This document shows, piece after piece, positions 19,527-28,162 of a stretch of DNA of 64,000 bases (position 1 is the stretch's first letter; the number at the start of each line of letters is the position of its first letter). This DNA comes from Bordetella parapertussis (GTDB lineage Bacteria > Bacteroidota > Bacteroidia > Chitinophagales > Chitinophagaceae), in the NCBI GenBank assembly GCA_943331005.2, contig CALQJX020000012.1, forward strand, positions 61,051-125,050. Direction: 5' to 3'. Made by a program: the position numbers and the translations under genes. Under the pieces are notes generated by a model, which did no database searches, was not told the DNA's origin, and saw only the letters and a list, made by a program, of their open reading frames with translations.

Positions 19527-20486
19527 TCATTTTGCCCGTGCCCATTTGCTTATTTCGTTTTGGTTCATACTGTTGTAGCTGGACCGGGCTACAACCTTAC
19601 CATTATCTACCCAGATGATGAGTGGAAAAACACCTCCGGTATATTTCAGGAACGGATCGCGGTGCAGCCGCATATAGGGCACATTGCGGGCGTTGGTATA
19701 CTTCCAGAAGTCGGTAAGATCGCTGGCTATGCCACCAATCACCATAAAAAGGGGCAGTGTAGTATCTTCCTTACGCATCAATGCCATCTTACGGGCCGTA
19801 AGCCGGCAATGCTCGCAACCGGGACTGAGAAAGGCAATGACGTATTTCCCTTTGGCAAGATTGGTGGTTGGTGTGGCCGGATAAGCTACCCGAACGGCTG
19901 CGGTATCATCTACTGTAGGGTTGTAGAGGGGAGCCATATCGAGCTGGTAACTGCCTTTGTTCAGCCAGTTTGGCTGGATGCTGCTAAGCGGATAAAGAAT
20001 AAACGGGAGTATGATACCCGCAACAGCAAGAAGAGTTGTGGTAAGTCCGCTTTTTTTGAATGTAAGTCCGTTGCGGAAACGAATGAGCAACAGCAATAAC
20101 ACAAACAGCACCCCATTCTTTATAAGGGAGGCCGATGGACTCATCCAGATAGCATCTCCAAAGCAGCCACAGTTCACATTGTTACCTGCAGTAGCCCAGA
20201 GCCAAACCAGATATATGCTGAACACTACCAGCAGCGCCGCTGCACTGCGCAGTATTATCTTATTGCGCCCATACAAATGCAGCACCATAAGCCCGCCCAG
20301 TGTAGCTTCCAGCCCCACCATTACCCTAGACAGCAAAGTAGACAGCAACCACGGAATGTGCAGGTATTCTACCATTGTGTACTCGAATGGCTGAATGGGC
20401 AGTACCTTGGTCCAGGCGGAATAAAGAAAAGTGGCTCCGGTAGCTACCGAAACAAGGCTAAGTAATATCTTGAGGAAGAGACGCAT
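19527..20486 (-). CDS. MauE/DoxX-type membrane protein fused to a thioredoxin-like domain
   Basis: 319 residues. The N-terminal part (about 5-165) has four to five transmembrane helices of the MauE/DoxX type with the CGCFG motif at 106-110, in which a Cys pair near the membrane can carry redox equivalents. After a linker, residues about 195-319 form a thioredoxin-like domain with a CxxC centre, SPGCEHC (Cys224 and Cys227), and a cis-Pro-like FPLIIWV segment. The combination resembles one-piece transmembrane disulfide-transfer proteins and could support extracytoplasmic thiol chemistry. A perfect TACATTTG promoter lies 10 bases upstream. Confidence 0.85.
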   Translation of the reverse strand: MRLFLKILLSLVSVATGATFLYSAWTKVLPIQPFEYTMVEYLHIPWLLSTLLSRVMVGLEATLGGLMVLHLYGRNKIILRSAAALLVVFSIYLVWLWATAGNNVNCGCFGDAIWMSPSASLIKNGVLFVLLLLLIRFRNGLTFKKSGLTTTLLAVAGIILPFILYPLSSIQPNWLNKGSYQLDMAPLYNPTVDDTAAVRVAYPATPTTNLAKGKYVIAFLSPGCEHCRLTARKMALMRKEDTTLPLFMVIGGIASDLTDFWKYTNARNVPYMRLHRDPFLKYTGGVFPLIIWVDNGKVVARSSYNSMNQNEISKWARAK

Positions 20487-20496
20487 CTGACAGATG

Positions 20497-20504
20497 CAAA
20501 TGTA
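20497..20504 (-). promoter_or_regulatory. -7 promoter element (TACATTTG) of the MauE-thioredoxin gene
   Basis: An exact TAnnTTTG match on the minus strand, 10 bases before the start codon. Confidence 0.5.
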
Positions 20505-20551
20505 GTGAATGAAAACAGATCCTATGTCCCGATCCGTTTCCGGAACATTGA

Positions 20552-21598
20552 CTAGAGTGCTTTGGGTTTCCAGCCCAGCTTGCTGAAGAGTTTTTTACGC
20601 AGCAGGAAGTAGTCCCACACAATGCTGCGGCGGTATATACCCTCTTCGTTGCGGGTAGTAATGAGTTGTTTGTTCTCATTGCGTTTCCTCAGCCATTTAC
20701 CCATATCCCTGTAGCAGTGGAAATGTGCTTTTATGATGGTGAAGGTTTGATTGGCATTGCCGGTAAGCAACAGTCGCAGACCAGCTATACCATCCAGCAC
20801 CAGCCTCAGCGGGAAGAGCCAAATCATTTTATGGCCTTTCTCGTTCTTAATGAGCAGAATGAGGTTGTTGCGGAAGTTGTAGTAAAGTTTCTGGGTGCTG
20901 CCATAGCTGATAACGCTGCCACCTACATGGTATACGGTAGACTTGCCTGTGTAGCCGATCTTATAGCCTGCATTCTTCAGTCGCCAGCAAAGGTCCACCT
21001 CTTCCATATGCGCATAGAGCTCATTGTCCAGTCCGCCCACCTTGTGGTAAAGATCTGAACGCACCATGAAGCAGCCACCCGATGCCCAGAATACTTCTAT
21101 ATCATCGTCGTACTGGCTGTTGTCTTTTTCTATATCGAAGAATATACGTCCCCGGCAGAAGAGATAGCCATATTTGTCCATGAAGCCCCCACCGGCGCCT
21201 GCATATTCAAACTTCTCTCTTTCGCGGTAGTAGCGGATCTTGGGTTGGCAGGCAGCGAGCATAGCGTCGCGTTCCATAGCAGCATGCAGCGGCGGGAACC
21301 AGCCATGAGTCACCTCAAAATCGGCACTGAGCAGAATGTAGTATTTGGCGTTTATCTGACGCAGCGCTTCATAGTAACCATTGGCGAAGCCATGATTTTC
21401 TGTGATGCGCATTGTTTTTACGGTAGGAAAGTTGGCCTGAACATAGGCCAGCGTATCGTCAGTAGAGGCATTATCTGCCAGCACCACATCATAACCCGTA
21501 TGTGCCTCTGCCACTATGAGGGGCAAAAACAGTTCATGCCACTTAGTACCGTTGTAGCTAAGTATTACAACGGCTGTATCTTGCTGGCATTGGATCAT
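20552..21598 (-). CDS. Family 2 glycosyltransferase, rhamnosyltransferase-like
   Basis: A 348-residue cytoplasmic or membrane-associated GT2 enzyme. Landmarks are VVILSYNG at the N-terminus, VLADNASTDDTL, the acidic metal-binding region LLSADFEV, ASGGCFMVRSDLYHKVGGLDNELYAHMEEVDLCWRLKNAGY (conserved acceptor-site block) and VYHVGGS. This is the WbbL/RfbF-type subfamily that adds rhamnose or related sugars to surface glycans. A hydrophobic segment around 255-275 may bind the membrane. The specific donor is unknown, and no polysaccharide cluster surrounds it. Confidence 0.92.
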   Translation of the reverse strand: MIQCQQDTAVVILSYNGTKWHELFLPLIVAEAHTGYDVVLADNASTDDTLAYVQANFPTVKTMRITENHGFANGYYEALRQINAKYYILLSADFEVTHGWFPPLHAAMERDAMLAACQPKIRYYREREKFEYAGAGGGFMDKYGYLFCRGRIFFDIEKDNSQYDDDIEVFWASGGCFMVRSDLYHKVGGLDNELYAHMEEVDLCWRLKNAGYKIGYTGKSTVYHVGGSVISYGSTQKLYYNFRNNLILLIKNEKGHKMIWLFPLRLVLDGIAGLRLLLTGNANQTFTIIKAHFHCYRDMGKWLRKRNENKQLITTRNEEGIYRRSIVWDYFLLRKKLFSKLGWKPKAL

Positions 21599-21676
21599 AA
21601 TAGGTACCTTATTCTAAAATTGTAGCATTGCGCTATAGTGCGTATGCACATAGCGTGTGGTTGTGGCCGTGCCAAA

Positions 21677-21697
21677 ATGCGGGCTATGAGCCCGCAT
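21677..21697 (-). terminator. Hairpin after the small membrane protein gene
   Basis: A 9-bp perfect stem (ATGCGGGCT/AGCCCGCAT) with a three-base loop, nine bases beyond the stop of the small minus-strand gene. The T-tract is weak, so function as a terminator is tentative. Confidence 0.45.
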
Positions 21698-21705
21698 GCC
21701 GTCCA

Positions 21706-21924
21706 TTACTTATACTTAGGATCGTACAAAGTATTATCCGGTACTTTTACCGAATCGTTTTTCTGGTATTTGTGCTGCCACAGGTTGAAGCAACCTGACC
21801 ATGCAAAAATGAAGATGCCAAAAAACGACAATAAGAACAGAAAACGCGATTTTGTAGGCTTGTTCAGCTCTATATCGTGCGGGTTATCTATTTCAGTGCC
21901 GTGGTTGTTATGATTCGTGCTCAT
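21706..21924 (-). CDS. Small single-pass membrane protein
   Basis: 72 residues with a hydrophilic His/Asn-rich N-terminus, one transmembrane helix (about residues 28-46, FLFLLSFFGIFIFAWSG) and a charged C-terminal tail. No family is recognised. It is divergent from the histidine kinase gene. Composition and topology favour a real gene, but independent evidence is absent. Confidence 0.6.
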   Translation of the reverse strand: MSTNHNNHGTEIDNPHDIELNKPTKSRFLFLLSFFGIFIFAWSGCFNLWQHKYQKNDSVKVPDNTLYDPKYK

Positions 21925-22010
21925 TGAATTGTTATGGTTTCCTTCGCAAAAATAATAGTAATTCCTTCAAAATCATAATATTTTTACACTCTATTCGTTT
22001 AGCCCTCTAT

Positions 22011-23147
22011 ATGCGTCAGTATCTCAATTGGAAAACATATCTGGCACTGGTTGCTGTGTTCATAGTAGGCGCATCGCTTTACTATACAAACCAGCTGGCA
22101 GCCAAGCTGGCTGTGGAGGAAAAGAAAAAGGTGGAAGAGCTGGCCAAGGCGCTGAAAGTACTCTCGAACCCGGCCAATACCAATGAGCTGGAAACACAGA
22201 TAGCTGTAAGTACGCTGGAAGAAAACAAGACCATCCCGCTGATAATAGCCGACGAGAAAGAAAATATTATAGATAAAAGAAATATTGACAGCAGCGCCGC
22301 CATTGCCATGTCCGACAGGCAACACCTGCTCAAGTACAAGGCTTTGCACAAACCAATTGTGGTGGACTATGGCACGGGTAAGAACATTGTTTACTATGGC
22401 GAGTCTTACCTGCTTACTCAGTTGCGCTATTTCCCCTATGTGCAGCTGGCCATCATCGTTATCTTCCTTATTGTGGTGCTGGTAGCGCTGAATACTGCCC
22501 ACCGCAGCCTGCAAAATCAGGTATGGGTGGGCCTATCTAAAGAAACGGCGCACCAGCTGGGCACCCCGCTGAGCTCTATAGAGGCCTGGCTGGAACTGCT
22601 GCGCGACAATGAAGAGAACAATGAGGCCGTGACCGAGATGCAGAAAGACCTGGACAGGCTGAAACTGGTTGCAGACCGCTTCAGCAAGGTGGGCAGCGCA
22701 CCGCAGCTGGAAGAAGAGAATCTGGTAAACAGATTGCAGGGAATAGTGGAATACATGCAGAAACGCAGTCCTAAAAAGATAAATATATCGCTACATACCA
22801 GGGAGACAGAGGTGCCGGTAAATGTGAGCGGCCCGCTGCTGGACTGGGTTATGGAAAACCTGATACGCAATGCGCTGGATGCCATGCACGGACAGGGGAA
22901 GATAGATGTGACCATTACCAACTCTCCCCAGCAGGTATGGATAGATGTGCAGGATACGGGCAAGGGTATCCCCTCTCATCAGCTGAAGGATGTGTTCAAT
23001 CCCGGCTTTACCACTAAAAAACGTGGCTGGGGGCTGGGGCTATCGCTGGCACGCCGCATCATTGTCAACTATCACAACGGGTCTATATTTGTAAAGAGCA
23101 GCGAGGTGGGCAAGGGCACCACTTTCCGTATAGTGCTGAGGCGCTGA
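22011..23147 (+). CDS. Orphan membrane sensor histidine kinase
   Basis: 378 residues. Two transmembrane helices (about 9-29 and 143-163) bracket a roughly 110-residue extracytoplasmic sensor that begins with a Lys/Glu-rich helix. The HisKA region has phosphoacceptor His181 in KETAHQLGTPLSS. The ATPase domain shows MENLIRNALDAM (N box), DVQDTGKGI (G1) and GWGLGLSLARR (G2). The ATG at 22011 gives an immediate first helix; the longer frame overlaps the divergent small gene. No response regulator is adjacent, so its partner is elsewhere. The subfamily with this Gly-Thr-Pro-rich H box is common in Bacteroidota. Confidence 0.93.
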   Translation: MRQYLNWKTYLALVAVFIVGASLYYTNQLAAKLAVEEKKKVEELAKALKVLSNPANTNELETQIAVSTLEENKTIPLIIADEKENIIDKRNIDSSAAIAMSDRQHLLKYKALHKPIVVDYGTGKNIVYYGESYLLTQLRYFPYVQLAIIVIFLIVVLVALNTAHRSLQNQVWVGLSKETAHQLGTPLSSIEAWLELLRDNEENNEAVTEMQKDLDRLKLVADRFSKVGSAPQLEEENLVNRLQGIVEYMQKRSPKKINISLHTRETEVPVNVSGPLLDWVMENLIRNALDAMHGQGKIDVTITNSPQQVWIDVQDTGKGIPSHQLKDVFNPGFTTKKRGWGLGLSLARRIIVNYHNGSIFVKSSEVGKGTTFRIVLRR

Positions 23148-23318
23148 GGCTGACAGGCCTTTTCGTGCTTTACTGCGGGTGCTTGCGGGGTATGCCTGTA
23201 CACTATTTGCTATGTATAGAGGCATAATTATCAGCGATGCATATGTGATCCGTGTTTATGAATTCACAATTCATAACTTATTATTCCCCCTACTGTTCCT
23301 ACTTTAGACTTTCTACTT

Positions 23319-23326
23319 TAATTTTG
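23319..23326 (+). promoter_or_regulatory. -7 promoter element (TAATTTTG) of fabH
   Basis: An exact TAnnTTTG match, 17 bases before the ATG. Confidence 0.5.
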
Positions 23327-23343
23327 AGGCAAATAAAAGATCA

Positions 23344-24345
23344 ATGCAGAAAATACATGCTGCTATTACAGCCGTAGGTGGTTACGTTCCCGAGTACAGA
23401 CTCACGAACGCTGAACTGGTAACAATGATGGACACTACGGATGAGTGGATACAGACCCGTACCGGCATAAAAGAGCGCCGCATACTGAAGGGTGAGGGCA
23501 AGGGCAGCAGCGATATGGCAGTAGAGGCAGTGAAGAACCTGCTGGAGAAAAGAGGCATCAGCCCTACAGAAATAGAACTGGTGATCTGCGCTACTACTAC
23601 CCCCGACATGCAGTTCCCTGCCACCGCAAACGTAATATGCGACAAAGCGGGCATGACCAATGCCTGGGGATACGACATAAACGCTGCCTGCAGTGGTTTC
23701 ATCTTTGCACTCACAGTAGGCTCTCAGTTCATAGAAACCGGCAGACACAAAAAGGTTATAGTAATAGGTGTGGACAAAATGAGTTCTATCATGAACTACG
23801 AAGACCGCACTACTTCTATCATATTTGGCGATGGCGGCGGAGCAGTGCTGCTGGAGCCGGATACCGAAGGTTATGGTATCATAGACTCTATACTGCGCAC
23901 CGATGGCAGCGGCCGTGTGTACCTGCACCAGAAAGCAGGTGGCTCGGTGAAACCTGCTACTGTAGAAACAGTAATGAACAAAGAGCACTTTGTGTATCAG
24001 GAAGGACAGTCGGTATTTAAGTTCGCGGTAAAGAACATGGCCGATGTTGCTGCCGAAATAATGGAGCGCAACAACCTTACTGCCGAAAATGTGAGCTGGC
24101 TGGTGCCGCACCAGGCCAATAAGCGCATCATTACCGCTACTGCCGACCGCATGCAGCTGTCGCCGGAGAAAGTAATGGTGAACATAGAGCGTTTTGGCAA
24201 TACCACCAACGGTACACTGCCCCTGTGTTTGTGGGAGTGGGAAAGCAAGCTGAACAAGGGCGACAACATAGTACTGGCAGCCTTTGGCGGTGGTTTCACC
24301 TGGGGTTCTACCTATATCCGCTGGGCATACGACGGCAAGAAATAA
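23344..24345 (+). CDS. fabH: 3-oxoacyl-ACP synthase III (KAS III)
   Basis: A 333-residue ketoacyl-ACP synthase III, which condenses an acyl-CoA primer with malonyl-ACP to start fatty acid synthesis in the cytoplasm. The thiolase-fold triad is visible: Cys116 in DINAACSGF, His256 in VPHQANKRI and Asn286 in RFGNTTNGT. The N-terminus ITAVGGYVPEYRLTN and FGDGGGAVLLE are typical. It is not next to plsX or rpmF, where a housekeeping fabH is often found, so a second copy elsewhere is possible. Monocistronic, with its own promoter. Confidence 0.95.
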   Translation: MQKIHAAITAVGGYVPEYRLTNAELVTMMDTTDEWIQTRTGIKERRILKGEGKGSSDMAVEAVKNLLEKRGISPTEIELVICATTTPDMQFPATANVICDKAGMTNAWGYDINAACSGFIFALTVGSQFIETGRHKKVIVIGVDKMSSIMNYEDRTTSIIFGDGGGAVLLEPDTEGYGIIDSILRTDGSGRVYLHQKAGGSVKPATVETVMNKEHFVYQEGQSVFKFAVKNMADVAAEIMERNNLTAENVSWLVPHQANKRIITATADRMQLSPEKVMVNIERFGNTTNGTLPLCLWEWESKLNKGDNIVLAAFGGGFTWGSTYIRWAYDGKK

Positions 24346-24417
24346 AGCCGTTTTGCAACGGGTAAAAAAATGTTTTCTTTTCTTCAGAATTCCTCTTGGT
24401 GGAGAAATATTTTTTAC

Positions 24418-24425
24418 TACATTTG
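24418..24425 (+). promoter_or_regulatory. -7 promoter element (TACATTTG) of tRNA-Cys
   Basis: An exact TAnnTTTG match nine bases before the mature tRNA 5' end, with TTGG about 20 bases further upstream as the -33 part. It is a useful calibration point for start-site spacing in this genome. Confidence 0.6.
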
Positions 24426-24434
24426 CAACCCTAA

Positions 24435-24505
24435 GGTCGGATGGCCGAGTGGCTAGGCTCAGCTCTGCAAAAGCTGCTACAGCGGTTCGAATCCGCTTTC
24501 GACCT
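24435..24505 (+). tRNA. tRNA-Cys (anticodon GCA)
   Basis: A 71-nt cloverleaf: the acceptor stem GGTCGGA pairs with TTCGACC, the anticodon stem CAGCT/AGCTG closes the loop CTGCAAA with anticodon GCA, and the T arm is GCGG-TTCGAAT-CCGC. The discriminator base is T (U73), as expected for tRNA-Cys. CCA is not encoded; the genome continues CAG. Confidence 0.95.
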
Positions 24506-24514
24506 CAGATAATT

Positions 24515-24554
24515 ACACCCTGTAAGTCTATGACATGCAGGGTGTTTTGTTTTT
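24515..24554 (+). terminator. Terminator after tRNA-Cys
   Basis: An ACACCCTG/CAGGGTGT stem followed by TTTGTTTTT. Confidence 0.75.
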
Positions 24555-24763
24555 GGGGGAATTTGTATTTCCTAAGTGCAGCAGAATAGATTTTCTGTTT
24601 TATTAAATGTATTTTCCCTACCTATTATAAGGATAGATTCTTCTTTGTTCTTATCCGGATAATTACAAAGAGTAATCTTCTTATGCCGACAGTAGTTTCA
24701 CCACCTACAGATTACACTTGTTAAAATAACTGCAACAAACCTGCACCATAATTCTATATTCGG

Positions 24764-24771
24764 TAATTTAC
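24764..24771 (+). promoter_or_regulatory. Probable -7 element (TAATTTAC)
   Basis: Five of the six fixed positions match TAnnTTTG or nearly so. It lies seven bases before the ATG of the GATase-like gene. Confidence 0.3.
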
Positions 24772-24778
24772 AGCACTT

Positions 24779-26068
24779 ATGAGCCATAGTACTTTGAAGA
24801 AACTACAGGCATTTATTTATGTTATAGCGCTGTGCATGGGTAGTGGCATAGCGACCTATGCATCTAAGATAGTTATACCCATGGACGCTGAAGGGCAGGC
24901 TGCGCACCTGAAGGCCTATGGCGTTGCCTATGCCACGCTGAAGGGCGGTGTGCCTGTAGACTGGCTGCTGAACTATAAGGGAGGTAGCTTTGGCATGGAT
25001 CAGCTGGAGGGCATAGAGCGTATGTGCAAGCTGCGCGGGGTGTCTTATGAGGTTGTAAGCGATGCCGAATACAATGGCATTCTCAATTCTATACTGGATC
25101 CGGACTTTAACGGAGATGTGATAAAACTGGAGAAACCTCCCAAGGTGGCCGTGTATACACCACCCAATAAAGAACCATGGGATGATGCGGTGACACTGGT
25201 ACTGACGTATGCCGAGATACCGTTTGATAAGGTTTATGACGACGAAGTGCTGAAGGGCGACCTATCGAAATATGACTGGCTGCACCTGCACCACGAAGAT
25301 TTTACGGGGCAATATGGCAAGTTCTGGTACAGCTTCCATAATGAGGCCTGGTACCAGCACGACCAGAAGTCGGCAGAGGAATCGGCTGCGAAACATGGTT
25401 TCAAAAAAGTATCGCAACTGAAACTGGCTATTGCCAAGAAGATACGCGACTTCACTGCGGGTGGCGGCTACCTGTTTGCCATGTGCTCTGCCACAGACAG
25501 CTACGATATAGCATTGGCGGCTGAGGGTGCAGACATTTGCGAATCTATGTTTGACGGTGATGCAGCAGACCCGCAGGCGCAGCAAAAGCTCGACTTCTCT
25601 AAGTGTTTCGCCTTCAAAGACTTCACACTTGTGGCCAGCCCCATGCACTACGAGTACTCTACCATAGACAATACCGAGTATAGGACGGCCACACCTATGA
25701 ACGTAGACTACTTTAGCCTGTTTACCTTCTCTGCCAAGTTCGATCCTGTACCTGCTATGCTGTGCCAGAACCATACTACTACCATAAAAGGTTTTATGGG
25801 ACAAACTACTGCTTTCCGCAAAGAAGTGCTGAAATCGGGTGTGCTGGTAATGGGCGATTTCAAACCTACGAATGAGGCCCGTTACATTCATGGAGAGTAT
25901 GGCAAGGGTACCTGGACATTCTATGGTGGTCATGACCCGGAAGACTATCAGCATATGATACACGACCCGGTAACAGACCTGAATGTACACCCCTCCTCAC
26001 CGGGTTACAGACTGATCCTGAACAATGTATTATTTCCGGCTGCGAAGAAAAAACCAAGAAAAACATAG
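24779..26068 (+). CDS. Exported GATase-like protein (often named asparagine synthetase B)
   Basis: 429 residues with a signal peptide or anchor at about residues 7-29 and a mature part beginning KIVIPMDAEGQ. The middle contains a class I glutamine-amidotransferase-like fold: PPKVAVYTPPN, YDWLHLHHEDF, then FTAGGGYLFAMCSATDSYDIAL, where the Cys lies near the nucleophile-elbow position, and later YIHGEYGKGTWTFYGGHDPEDY. Proteins of this type are often labelled asparagine synthetase B in Bacteroidota, but it has neither an N-terminal Cys nucleophile nor an ATP-pyrophosphatase domain. Its true function is unknown, and export argues against amide transfer in the cytoplasm. Confidence 0.8.
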   Translation: MSHSTLKKLQAFIYVIALCMGSGIATYASKIVIPMDAEGQAAHLKAYGVAYATLKGGVPVDWLLNYKGGSFGMDQLEGIERMCKLRGVSYEVVSDAEYNGILNSILDPDFNGDVIKLEKPPKVAVYTPPNKEPWDDAVTLVLTYAEIPFDKVYDDEVLKGDLSKYDWLHLHHEDFTGQYGKFWYSFHNEAWYQHDQKSAEESAAKHGFKKVSQLKLAIAKKIRDFTAGGGYLFAMCSATDSYDIALAAEGADICESMFDGDAADPQAQQKLDFSKCFAFKDFTLVASPMHYEYSTIDNTEYRTATPMNVDYFSLFTFSAKFDPVPAMLCQNHTTTIKGFMGQTTAFRKEVLKSGVLVMGDFKPTNEARYIHGEYGKGTWTFYGGHDPEDYQHMIHDPVTDLNVHPSSPGYRLILNNVLFPAAKKKPRKT

Positions 26069-26166
26069 ACAGTCCGCATATACCGCCCGAAGAACATTAA
26101 CCAATCAATAGCAAATCAAGTAGGGGGAAATCTCCTTTGGGTATAAAATAATTTAGAAATACTAGC

Positions 26167-26174
26167 TATTTTCG
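26167..26174 (+). promoter_or_regulatory. -7 promoter element (TATTTTCG)
   Basis: Seven of eight matches to TAnnTTTG, ending seven bases before the ATG at 26182. Confidence 0.4.
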
Positions 26175-26181
26175 GGGCAAA

Positions 26182-28020
26182 ATGAATAACAGGGTTGGAA
26201 TAGGCGTCTTTGGAACATTCGGGGAACCGTTGGGTTACCAGCAATTGTTCTATCATGGCGTCAGCTATAATGGCAGCCTTGATATTGAAGAGGATAAAAT
26301 AGAGCTATATCCCGGCGAACATTTATATGCCGTAAAAAGGGAGCTCGTAGACGGAGTGTATGCTATCTCCTGCTGCATATATACCTATGTGCGGGAACTG
26401 AACACTGAGCGTTTCGGCACTTTTCTGGGCAACTGCATAGTACTGCAGGATAGTTTTGCCGATGCTGACTATGTGTATGCCGCTCTGAAGGCACTACACG
26501 AGCAGGTATTAGGAACCCCGCAAAACGTAGAAAACTCGATACTGACCGCACACGAGGCAAAGGATGTGATACTGCGGGAGCCAGAGTCTTTCATTGCACT
26601 CAAGGCCAATATTATCCCGATCAGTAAAACTCCTTTTTTCAGCTCGGCAGTAAATGAAGCGAAGGAACACTTTGTGACCCCAAACCCGCTGAGCGAGCGC
26701 AGTAAGGAAGAACAACTTATAGATTTCTTTGACAAAGCTATAAAAGACTATACCGATACTACTGCCCTTTTCTTTTCTTTCGACAGGAATGTATATGACT
26801 TCGTGCTGAAGGCCAACAAACTGGATCTGAAAGACTGGGATGAATTTTATGAATACAAGATACCTAACGCAACTGTAGTAAGAACCAAAAAAGGGATTCA
26901 TAAAGGGCATGTAACTACTGCAGCGCCGGCTACACAGCCAGAGCCTGAAGCGGATAGTTATATAGCACCTACCCCATCTGTAACTGATGAGCCAATTGTT
27001 GCACCGTTAACAGACGCTATATTGCGTGCCGCACAAGGTACACCACCACCTACGCCTGTATTTACAAGATCAGGCGTGAATATGGATGACCCTAACAGAC
27101 CTTTTGACCTGTGGGATGAACCTATACCAGACAACGGCTGGCCACGCGAAGAAGTTACCTACAGAGTAAAAGAATATAACCGCCTTTTCAGATACACGAA
27201 CACACTGCTGGAGCACATCAATGAACCGGCAGGCCGTCGCAGAGAAGAAAAAAGAAAACGTCAGCAGCAGGGAACTGATACAGACGGCGCCTATACTGTG
27301 CAACGCAGGAGACCCATTGGCGCCATTATACTACTGATACTTGTACTGATGCTGGCAGGTGTTGCTTTTTTCATTACCACGTCGCGCAAAAAAAATAAAG
27401 AAAAAGCAGCTGTAATTCTACTTACACCAGATTCTGTGCAACAGGCCAATACCGAGGCAACAGACACAATGAGCGTAGACAACACAGTTGGCGAAGACAC
27501 AATAACAGAAGCAGAGCTGCAAGGTCCTATTCCTAAGGTACCAGTGGCCGGAGCTAAGCTACCTGAAACAGAAGCGACCAAACAGACTCTGGGGCCGGTA
27601 CCAGTGCCGGCAACACAGCCCAAAGCCTCTTCTTTGAATCTTACAGATCCGTCGGCTGCAGAGGAAACAACGCCGCGCAACCTGCTTATGCCAAAGAACC
27701 AGCCCGCTTATCCACGTACCGGTGAACTGCACCCAAGACCCAACATTGAAATGTCTCAGAACGACATAGCTATGCTGCGCGAAATGGGCGTAAAGAACAA
27801 AAGCGTTGCAGAGATTACCCGCATGCTGTTTGACAATGCACCTACCAACATAGGCATCATTTACAAAGGGCAGGAAATGGAATACTGTGCTTTACTGCTG
27901 AACAGCAACAAACAGGCTTTCAAAAAGTATGGCAATGATTTCATCTGCACTACAAACGAAACTCCACTGCACATACCCGCTTACAAAAGCCCACGCCTGC
28001 CTGCAGTATATCCTAAATAA
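26182..28020 (+). CDS. Large single-pass membrane protein, family not recognised
   Basis: 612 residues. Residues 1-230 form a globular, apparently cytoplasmic N-terminal domain without a signal peptide (VFGTFGEPLGYQQLFY, GEHLYAVKREL, RFGTFLGNCIVLQDSF). A Pro/Thr-rich linker follows to about 290, then a helical, strongly basic stretch (RRREEKRKRQQQ) and one transmembrane helix at about 375-397. After a second Pro/Thr-rich linker (about 400-520) comes a small C-terminal domain with ISQ-like MSQNDIAMLREMGVKNKSVAEI and a final Pro-rich tail. The N-domain distantly recalls the GAP1-N domains of bacterial GTPase-linked conflict systems, but I cannot establish homology. It is a sound gene with its own promoter and terminator. 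Confidence 0.85.
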   Translation: MNNRVGIGVFGTFGEPLGYQQLFYHGVSYNGSLDIEEDKIELYPGEHLYAVKRELVDGVYAISCCIYTYVRELNTERFGTFLGNCIVLQDSFADADYVYAALKALHEQVLGTPQNVENSILTAHEAKDVILREPESFIALKANIIPISKTPFFSSAVNEAKEHFVTPNPLSERSKEEQLIDFFDKAIKDYTDTTALFFSFDRNVYDFVLKANKLDLKDWDEFYEYKIPNATVVRTKKGIHKGHVTTAAPATQPEPEADSYIAPTPSVTDEPIVAPLTDAILRAAQGTPPPTPVFTRSGVNMDDPNRPFDLWDEPIPDNGWPREEVTYRVKEYNRLFRYTNTLLEHINEPAGRRREEKRKRQQQGTDTDGAYTVQRRRPIGAIILLILVLMLAGVAFFITTSRKKNKEKAAVILLTPDSVQQANTEATDTMSVDNTVGEDTITEAELQGPIPKVPVAGAKLPETEATKQTLGPVPVPATQPKASSLNLTDPSAAEETTPRNLLMPKNQPAYPRTGELHPRPNIEMSQNDIAMLREMGVKNKSVAEITRMLFDNAPTNIGIIYKGQEMEYCALLLNSNKQAFKKYGNDFICTTNETPLHIPAYKSPRLPAVYPK

Positions 28021-28104
28021 ACTATCAGCCCCATGCAGCTTCCGGTTCAAAAGATGGATGCAGCGTACAACAATTCTAAACACAAACAGATCATTACAAC
28101 CTAT

Positions 28105-28145
28105 AAAAAAGGTCGGACAGCATTGAAACTGTCCGACCTTTTTAT
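28105..28145. terminator. Bidirectional terminator between convergent genes
   Basis: A 15-bp stem (AAAAAGGTCGGACAG/CTGTCCGACCTTTTT) with an eight-base loop. It has a T-tract on both strands and serves the genes ending at 28020 and 28163. Confidence 0.9.
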
Positions 28146-28162
28146 TTATTCCGCTTCTGTTA

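Noticed and set aside
23341..24111. 256-codon open frame on the minus strand
   Set aside because: Antisense to fabH; explained by codon bias.
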